64,000 bases of DNA from Plantago ovata (taxonomy: Eukaryota > Streptophyta > Magnoliopsida > Lamiales > Plantaginaceae), in NCBI GenBank assembly GCA_028274465.1, contig CM051457.1, forward strand, positions 98,393,982 to 98,457,981, given 5' to 3'. Numbering within the stretch: position 1 is the first letter of the stretch; the number at the start of each line of letters is the position of its first letter. The translations under genes and the position numbers were made by a program. The notes beneath the pieces were generated by a model, which worked only from the letters and a program-made list of their open reading frames with translations, was not told the DNA's origin and searched no databases. Of this stretch, positions 57,503 to 64,000 are shown in pieces.

Positions 57503-59690
57503 CTAAACACTTGCAGTTATATGCCTCCTTGATAGATGAACAGAGGAATATTTACCACACAATTATGGATGTTGTTGTCTAACTAACTAAGTTTTCTTTA
57601 TTATATATTTTACCAGGTGATTCTGTTGAGTATATGAGTTCCAATAGCATTTCCCCTAATGAGCCAGATCATGTTAGGCGAGAAGATGTATACTCAGTAG
57701 AGTTCTTGACTACCATAAGAGCTTCAGGTATGCCAAATCACATCATTAGACTAAAGTTGGCTGCCCTATTATGCTTCTTCGTAATATTGACCAAGCGGCT
57801 GAATTGTGCAATGGCACGAGGTTGATTGTGGTTGAGCTTGGTAAACAAATCATAGAGGCCAGGATGATACATGGAAAGAAGGCTGGAAATAGGGTTTCAT
57901 TCCACGTATGATTATGTCACCTTCAGATTCTACAAAATTCCCTATTAGATTCCAGCGAATACAGTTTCCTAAAGAGTATGCGATGATGATGAATGAGATT
58001 GTCAGACTCGAACAATCAAATAAATTTGTTTTAGCCAAAGGGCAACTCACAACTACACAAAACACGTAGTGCAGAGGTAAGATGACATCGAGTGTCGATC
58101 TCTAGGGACTTAACTAGTTTTAACTACAATAACTGTTATAAATTCAGAAAACAAATTCAACTTAGCTTAACTCAACAATATATAACGAGAGATGGTGATA
58201 GTAATGCTCATTCTAAGCATCGGGTTCTAATTATGCATGAAAGTGCAACACATACTGTTTTAAAAGTAATTTGAATTAACAAACACCAAAAGACAAATTT
58301 TAGACATGTATTTTGAAAGCTTCCTATCAATACTAATACTTGGCTAAGGTTGTCAGGCTTAGTTCAAGCAGTACTTGATAATTATAAATATTGAATCGAT
58401 GATCTTGAATTGTCCTAGTGTTTCTAACACTTTTATACGAAGATATTTGCCTTAGTCGGATCAAAGAATCGAATAAAACAATTATACAAGTAAAAGACTC
58501 AGAAACTCAATCATGCACAATATGAACCCTAGCTAAGAATTTACATACTATTACCAACTAGAAATTTAGCTACTCATATTAAAATCAAGATTAAAGAATA
58601 GCAATCATAGATGAAAACATAATTGAAATGAAAGATAGAGTATGAAAAAGGTGAGATACAAAGTTACCACCGAGGGTTGTCAATCTCAGGTGAATTGCTA
58701 AACTCACAAGTTTCTAGCAAGGTGAGATCAAAAGATGTCCAAATCTCTACCTTGATGCTCCAAATCGCTAAGAAAAAGTAGTTCTAAGTCAAAGAAAACC
58801 CAGAACAAGCTCTGCAAAAGTATGATCTAAGAACTGAAAATTCGACTTATATATATAAAATATCGCCAAATTCCGGAATCTGAGGGGCTGTCCGCCCCCC
58901 GTCCCAGACGGTCCACCTGTGGCTGGCAGCAAGTTCGCCAGTTTTTCCTCTAAGTTCGAACAGAGATTCCGGGCGCGTCCGAATTTGGATTGGCACGTAA
59001 GACCCACCGTTGGATAGAACTTCGAGTTAGCTATGCGTAGGTTGTAATCTCATCCCAATCCAATATCGTATGAAAGAATGGTGCCCAAAATACTGAGACT
59101 ATGCAAATGGAACTTCCAGATTTCACTTCAAAGGCTCCAAAATCTTCATTCGAACTCTGAATGAACTACCGTTTCCACCTCCTACAAGATATCTCGAATC
59201 TTTTCATGTTCTCCTTGGCTTGGGCACAGTTTTGAGCTACGAAACTTGGTCTTTTGGCCTGGAAACACGTCCCGGTACTCCTTGACACACCACAGGTGAT
59301 CTTGTTGCACCAAAACTTCAATGTTTCGCCATGATTCATATCCAAAAGTGCAACTTTTACCTAAATCCTGAAAATAACCAAAGAAAATGGAAACGTGACA
59401 CTATTCTAACAAAATGCACTAAAATGCATACAAAAGGATAGCTAAATTGGTGAAAAAGAACCGAATGAAAGTGTAAAAAACACTGTCATCAGATGACTAT
59501 TAATAAGAGTCAAGGACAGTTTCTTTCTAATGTTGGTCTCTATCTTCCGAAGCCCGTCACGGCCAGTTGTACGTTGCTTTCTCGAGAGTTACAACAAAGA
59601 AAGGTCTAAAAGTGTTAATAGTTGATGAAGATGAACAAGTGACGACTACCACCAACGTCGTATATAAGGAGGTACTTTGCAATCTATGAT
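57503..59690 (+). pseudogene. Helitron helicase C-terminal part, deleted and interrupted
   Basis: 57503-57580 matches the region before the Walker A site of the second copy (62307-62384), then jumps to GDSVEYMSSNSISPNEPDHV, which in the second copy lies about 1 kb further on. The central PIF1 motifs are thus deleted. The frame continues through [14 protein letters not shown] and [20 protein letters not shown] to 57986, is cut by the solo-LTR-like insertion, and resumes at 59497 with MTINKSQGQFLSNVGLYLPK. The last segment is frameshifted. Confidence 0.75.
57987..59491. mobile_element. Probable solo LTR, 1505 bp
   Basis: Starts tgatga and ends tcatca (TG...CA with short inverted ends), flanked by a 5-bp duplication gatga (57982-57986 and 59492-59496). 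Removing it with one duplication restores the Helitron helicase reading (the MTINKSQGQ block). No internal coding region and no second LTR, which fits a solo LTR left after LTR-LTR recombination. The family is not recognised. Confidence 0.65.
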
Positions 59691-60206
59691 GTATTTTTTA
59701 ACTCTCCTTTCACTCATATAATTATATAGTATAATGTTGTATGTGTGTTTTAACTAATTGGTATAAATTTATAAATATTTTGTTGGGTTTACCGGTCACA
59801 TCATGACCTGACTACGCATGGACTACCTTTTGAATTAATTAGTTATCATTGTTTCTGCAGTGTCACATTTCTTTCTCTTATATTGTAAAAACTTACACCC
59901 ACTCATAAGTTTTATTACATATTGAAAATTTTCAACCTATGTATCAAACAAAGTAATTTTGCCGTGGCAACGCCGCGGGTCTATACTAGTCCTATAAGAA
60001 GATAGAATTCGATTACAACTAGACACAAACCAATTCTCATTTCAGGTACAATTAGAACAACTGATGAAATATTACCTGGTGATAATAAAGACTATTAATA
60101 CCTACATGACGGGTTTTCATATCTATGTACGTCTATCAGTTCATTCGGCCAGATAAAAAATCTAATTTTTTTTTCTCTTCTCCAAGAACAAAAACTCAAC
60201 TCAGGA

Positions 60207-60961
60207 ATGGCGAGTTTCGATGTAGTTGATACTCACTTAGATGAAGACTACTTTAACGCATTGCCCCCTGGATACAGGTTTACACCGTCCAACGCATTAA
60301 TCATCATCCATTATCTCAGCAAATATGTGCACAATCAGCCATTGCCGCGTAATATATAGGATCACCAAGGGGAGTGTATATGAATACTCTCCTCATGACC
60401 TTACAGGTAAAGAAACAAGATTATTTTAGATGATAATAATCAATCGTAACTCGAGTATGAATTATTATAATATTATCTCTGTTTTTCTTGCAACATGCCT
60501 AGCTAATGTGAGAGTCGAAGAAGATGAAAGAAGTAACAAGGTATGGTATTTCTTCACACCGAGAATAAGAAAGTATGGTAATGTCAATAGACCTGATAGA
60601 TCAACTGACGACAAGAAAGGGTTTGGATGCCTAGCGCTAAGCAGGGCCAAATCTTTCACTCAGGAGAAGTTATTGGATATGTAAGATCGTTGGTGTACTA
60701 CACGGGAGAACGCAACAAAAACACAAAGACAAACTGGCTAATGCAAGAGTACGTTCTGGAAAATCCTCCAGATCCTGTGCCTGGTCATAACAATAACACC
60801 TGAGTAGGTGCGTGTGTGTGTGTGTGCGCGCGCGCTGATTAATTTCTTTCGAGTTGATTTATAACTAATCGTGTATTGCATCGTATTGTTGTTCAACCTT
60901 TTCTAGTTGGATAGTGCCCTGTGTAAGCTGTACATAAACTTGAACAAGATGGATAATCCAG
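60207..60961 (+). pseudogene. NAC-domain transcription factor fragment, copy 1
   Basis: Plant-specific NAC DNA-binding domain pieces: LPPGYRFTPSNALIIIHYLS and VHNQPLP (subdomain A), VYEYSPHDLT, then after an intron VWYFFTPRIRKYGN with NRPDRST, then LVYYTGERNKNTKTNWLMQE and the last exon CKLYINLNKMDNP. In-frame stops (NI-stop near 60354, stop at 60682) and shifts disrupt it. It is immediately followed, after a gtatgt donor and a tgtgtag acceptor, by the first bases of a Helitron helicase exon. Confidence 0.7.
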
Positions 60962-61282
60962 GTATGTATGAGATTTAATTTTAGTGTATTTTTACGTTTT
61001 TCCAATTAACTTGGCTTTTTTTTTCTTAATGTGTTAATTAATATTTTAAATGTGTAGATTTGGAGTTGACTGATTAAATGTGTCGATTACAACTAGACAC
61101 AAACCAATTCTCATTTCAGGTACAATTAGAACAACTGATGAAATATTACCTGGTGATAATAAAGACTATTAATACCTACATGACGGGTTTTCATACCTAT
61201 GTACGTCGATCAGTTCATTCGGCCAGAGAAAAAATCTAATCTTTTTTTTTCTCTTCTCCAAGAACAAAAACTCAACTCAGGA

Positions 61283-62037
61283 ATGGCGAGTTTCGATGTA
61301 GTTGATACTCACTTAGATGAAGACTACTTTAACGCATTGCCCCTGGATACAGGTTTACACCGTCCAACGCATAAATCATCATCCATTATCTCAGCAAATA
61401 TGTGCACAATCAGCCATTGCCGCGTAATATATAGGATCACCAAGGGGAGTGTATATGAATACTCTCCTCATGACCTTACAGGTAAAGAAACAAGATTATT
61501 TTAGATGATAATAATCAATCGTAGCTCGAGTATGAATTATTATAATATTATCTCTGTTTTTCTTGCAACATGCCTAGCTAATGTGAGAGTCGAAGAAGAT
61601 GAAAGAAGTAACAAGGTATGGTGTTTCTTCACACCGAGAACAAGAAAGTATGGTAATGTCAATAGACCTGATAGATCAACTGACGACAAGAAAGGGTTTG
61701 GATGCCTAGCGCTAAGCAGGGCCAAATCTTTCACTCAGGAGAAGTTATTGGATATGTAAGATCGTTGGTGTAATACACGGGAGAACGCAACAAAAACACA
61801 AAGACAAACTGGCTAATGCAAGAGTACGTTCTGGAAAATCCTCCAGATCCTGTGCCTGGTCATAACAATAACACCTGAGTAGGTGCGTGTGTGTGTGTGT
61901 GTGCGCGCGCTGATTAATTTCTTTCGAGTTGATTTATAACTAATCGTGTATTGCATCGTATTGTTGTTCAACCTTTTCTAGTTGGATAGTGCCCTGTGTA
62001 AGCTGTACATAAACTTGAACAAGATGGATAATCCAGG
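61283..62037 (+). pseudogene. NAC-domain transcription factor fragment, copy 2
   Basis: Duplicate of the fragment at 60207-60961. Compared with copy 1 it has lost one C in the LPPGYRF codons (frame shift) and reads GTG TAA in the LVYYTG segment (new stop). Copy 2, not copy 1, continues into the full helicase exon at 62131. Confidence 0.7.
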
Positions 62038-62130
62038 TATGTATGAGATTTAATTTTAGTGTATTTTTACGTTTTCCAATTAACTTGGTTTTTTTTTCTT
62101 AATGTGTTAATTAATATTTTAAATGTGTAG

Positions 62131-63544
62131 ATTTGGAGTTGACTGATTATCAATTACAAAACTTTGCTCTTGCTGAGATGGAAGAGTTGCTCAAGCGTAA
62201 TGGTTGTAGTTTTCAACAGTATGGCATGCCAATTCCAAAGGATTCCTTAATCAAGATGGGTTGAACAATTTAATTGCCGAAGAGTTGGCTTATGATGTGG
62301 AGCAGATGAAATCTAAACACCTGCAGTTATATGCCTCCTTGACGGATGAACAGAGGAATGTTTAACACACAATTATGGATGCTATTTCATCTGGTGATGG
62401 TGGAGTTTTTTTTCCTGTATGGTTATGGTGGCACCGAAAAAACGTTTCTATGGAAGACCTTATGTTCTGCCATACGTGGAAGGGGTGAAATCGTGCTTCA
62501 TGTCGCGTCGAGTGGAATAGCCTCGCTCCTTTTACCCAGGGGGCGTACAACTCACTCTAGATTCGACATTCCATTGCAGGTTGACGAGACCTCCATCTCT
62601 AACAAGATATATCCTGGGAGTGATGTGGCGGGATTATTGCTGAAGACAAAACTCATTATATGGGATCAGGATCCCATGATGAATAAGTTTTGTTTTGAGG
62701 CTCTTGACCGAAGTCTTCGGGATATTTTTAAAGATGCAAATGGTTATAAATCTAGCAAGCCTTTTGGTGGATTGGTAGTTTTTTTCGGCGGTGATTTTAG
62801 ACAGATATTGCTCGTTGTGCCCAAGGGGAGTAGACAGGATATAGTTCATGCATCTCTATGTTATTCGAAAAAATATAGAGATCATGTACTGTTTTGAAGC
62901 TCACTAAGAACATGCATTTACATGTATTTCAAAGTCTTCCTATTTTGTTTTATACGTTCTTCTAGATTTTCAAGTGTTACTGTTTTTTTGTTTATACCGA
63001 AATCATGGAATAAATCATGATGTATGTGATTATCTCATTTGTTTTATGTTATTGTGATGTAGTCTGGTGGATCTCCACCGGAGGTTGAAGAAATAAGGTA
63101 ATTTGCTGAGTGGTTGTTGGATGTAGGAGATAGAAATGTTGGAGGAGATAATGATGGTGAGGTTGACTTTGATTTGCCAGAGGATATACTTATTCGTAAT
63201 GCATCAGATCCCGTTGCTGCAATAGTGAAAAACACATATCCCTCCCTCATCGACCATGTGGGTGATGGTACTTATTTCCAAGACAGGACAATTCTTGCTC
63301 GATTAATAAGATCGTTGAGTGTATCAACAACTACGTTATGTCGTTGTTACCGGGTAAATATGAATAATTTTTTGTGTTCGTATACAATGTTCAATTTTGT
63401 TTTTGTCTAACTAATTAAGTTTTCTTTATTAATATATTTTACCAGGTGATTCTGTTGAGTATATGAGTTCCGATAACATTTCCCCTGATGAGCTAGATGA
63501 TGTTAGGCGAGAAGATGTATACTCAATAGAGTTCTTGAATACCA
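62131..63544 (+). pseudogene. Second Helitron helicase (PIF1-like) fragment
   Basis: Starts LTDYQLQNFALAEMEELLKR, then EQRNV-stop-HTIMDAI, then the PIF1 core from 62346: FLYGYGGTEKTFLWKTL (Walker A, where the usual GTGKT reads GTEKT), LLLKTKLIIWDQDPMM (Walker B, where DEAPM is usual), VVFFGGDFRQILLVVPKGSR. After a non-coding gap the frame resumes at about 63100 with DNDGEVDFDLPED and TYPSLIDHVGDGTYFQDRT, then GDSVEYMSSDNISPDELDDV. It ends at 63544 where a CACTA element begins. The two altered ATPase motifs and the stops make it inactive. Confidence 0.78.
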
Positions 63545-64000
63545 CACTACAAGAAATCCTGAAAATAGCCACCACTTGTAGCAATGGATACTATTGGTGG
63601 CTAAGGTTGCCACAAATTGTTATTTTAGCCACAAATAGGCAAGAACTGAGCCTGGACACTCAGTTCGTGCCTGTCCAGACCTGAGTTCGTCGATTTTAGC
63701 CAGGGATAGATTCTATCCGTTGCTAAATTAGCCACAGATAATTTACATGTGGCTAAATTAGTGACGGATAATTTATCCGTCAATAAACATGTTGACTTAA
63801 AAAAAATTAATGAAAAAGAAAATTAATTATAGTTACGGATAATTTTATCCGTAACTACTAAGTGCAGTTTTAAAAAATTAAGAAAAAAAAAAGACAGATA
63901 AGATCTATCTAGATCAGATCGATTCATCACTTCCCCTTTTTCTTTCTTTCTCTCTACTCCACACCATATCCAGCTCTGCCCAAACCCTCCGCCCCGCCGC
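63545..64000. mobile_element. CACTA (En/Spm-type) transposon, left end, runs off the window
   Basis: Starts cactacaagaaatc, the classic CACTA terminus, inside the Helitron helicase frame. Subterminal repeats follow: tagccac, tggctaa and gacggataattt/aattatccgtc motifs in both orientations to about 63860, as expected for CACTA ends. A purine- and pyrimidine-rich region follows to the edge. The right end and the 3-bp duplication (probably cca) cannot be checked. Confidence 0.8.

Larger units (their letters stand above)
55690..59989 (+). mobile_element. Helitron, decayed, with recognisable 3' end
   Basis: Rep and helicase remnants on the plus strand lead to a 3' terminus where a short G/C-rich hairpin-like gccgtggcaacgccgcggg is followed by CTAG at 59986-59989 and then T, as expected for Helitron insertion between A and T. 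The 5' TC end was not identified, so the left border is a minimum. Two internal events are visible: a deletion of the central helicase relative to the copy at 62307-63410, and a 1,505-bp insertion at 57987-59491. Confidence 0.75.
60010..62149 (+). repeat. Tandem pair of a 1.07-kb unit with NAC and helicase exon parts
   Basis: Copies at 60010-61076 and 61084-62149 (period 1074), nearly identical and separated by aatgtgt. Each begins cgattacaactagacac and ends gagttgactgatta, the first bases of a Helitron helicase exon. Each holds a GT/GC microsatellite (near 60807-60835 and 61882-61910) that differs slightly in length. Confidence 0.9.

Noticed and set aside
60806-60835. GT/GC alternating run as a possible Z-DNA or regulatory element
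   Set aside because: A simple microsatellite present in both tandem copies with slight length change; no evidence of function.

Overview
This is nuclear DNA of a flowering plant, most likely a dicot. The host genes are intron-rich, the intergenic DNA is AT-rich, and there are plant Ty3/gypsy and Ty1/copia retrotransposons, hAT, CACTA, Helitron, Stowaway-like and SINE-like elements, plus MYB-CC, NAC and anthranilate synthase sequences. There is one assembly gap of 100 N at 7333-7432. All calls come from reading the sequence by eye; no alignment or search was run.

Layout. 1-3.7 kb: an AP2-associated-kinase-like protein kinase gene on the minus strand, running off the left edge. 3.9-6.0 kb: diverged short repeats and a Stowaway-like MITE. 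6037-38993: a Ty3/gypsy element on the minus strand, with two LTRs of about 527 bp, a TGGCGCCG primer-binding site, gag, a pol with two RNase H regions, and a spliced antisense ORF (aORF); these traits point to the Tat lineage. The gypsy body is split at 15419-36606 by a 21.2-kb insertion that has TG...CA ends and a 5-bp target duplication (cgaat). That insertion holds LTR-like ends, an hAT element, a SINE-like repeat, a broken anthranilate synthase alpha gene, an intact NIP7 reading frame, a MED4 gene with an in-frame stop, an intronless broken CDK-like kinase, a nearly complete copia polyprotein, and a 728-bp inverted repeat around a 709-bp core. A block of host genes inside a retrotransposon is the most striking feature of the window.

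39.0-42.0 kb: another Stowaway-like MITE, then a MYB-CC (PHR1/PHL-type) transcription factor gene on the plus strand (seven exons, about 281 codons). 42770-52198: the complete gene for RNA polymerase II largest subunit NRPB1 on the minus strand (14 coding exons, 1,828 residues by my splicing, C-terminal YSPTSPS heptads). 53114-53983: a second hAT-type element with a perfect 8-bp target duplication, carrying an exon-like segment.

54.5-64 kb: a Helitron graveyard. One copy has Rep (HUH) and helicase remnants and a recognisable 3' end (59989), and is interrupted by a 1,505-bp probable solo LTR. Next comes a tandem pair of about 1.07 kb carrying NAC-domain exons joined upstream of a Helitron helicase exon, then a second helicase fragment that is cut by a CACTA element running off the right edge.

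The intact host genes (kinase, MYB-CC, NRPB1, NIP7) are independent housekeeping or regulatory genes with no evident joint pathway. What links the window is the layering of transposons. The gypsy LTRs differ at about twenty sites by eye, while the two arms of the inner inverted repeat differ at only a handful, so the inner event is younger.
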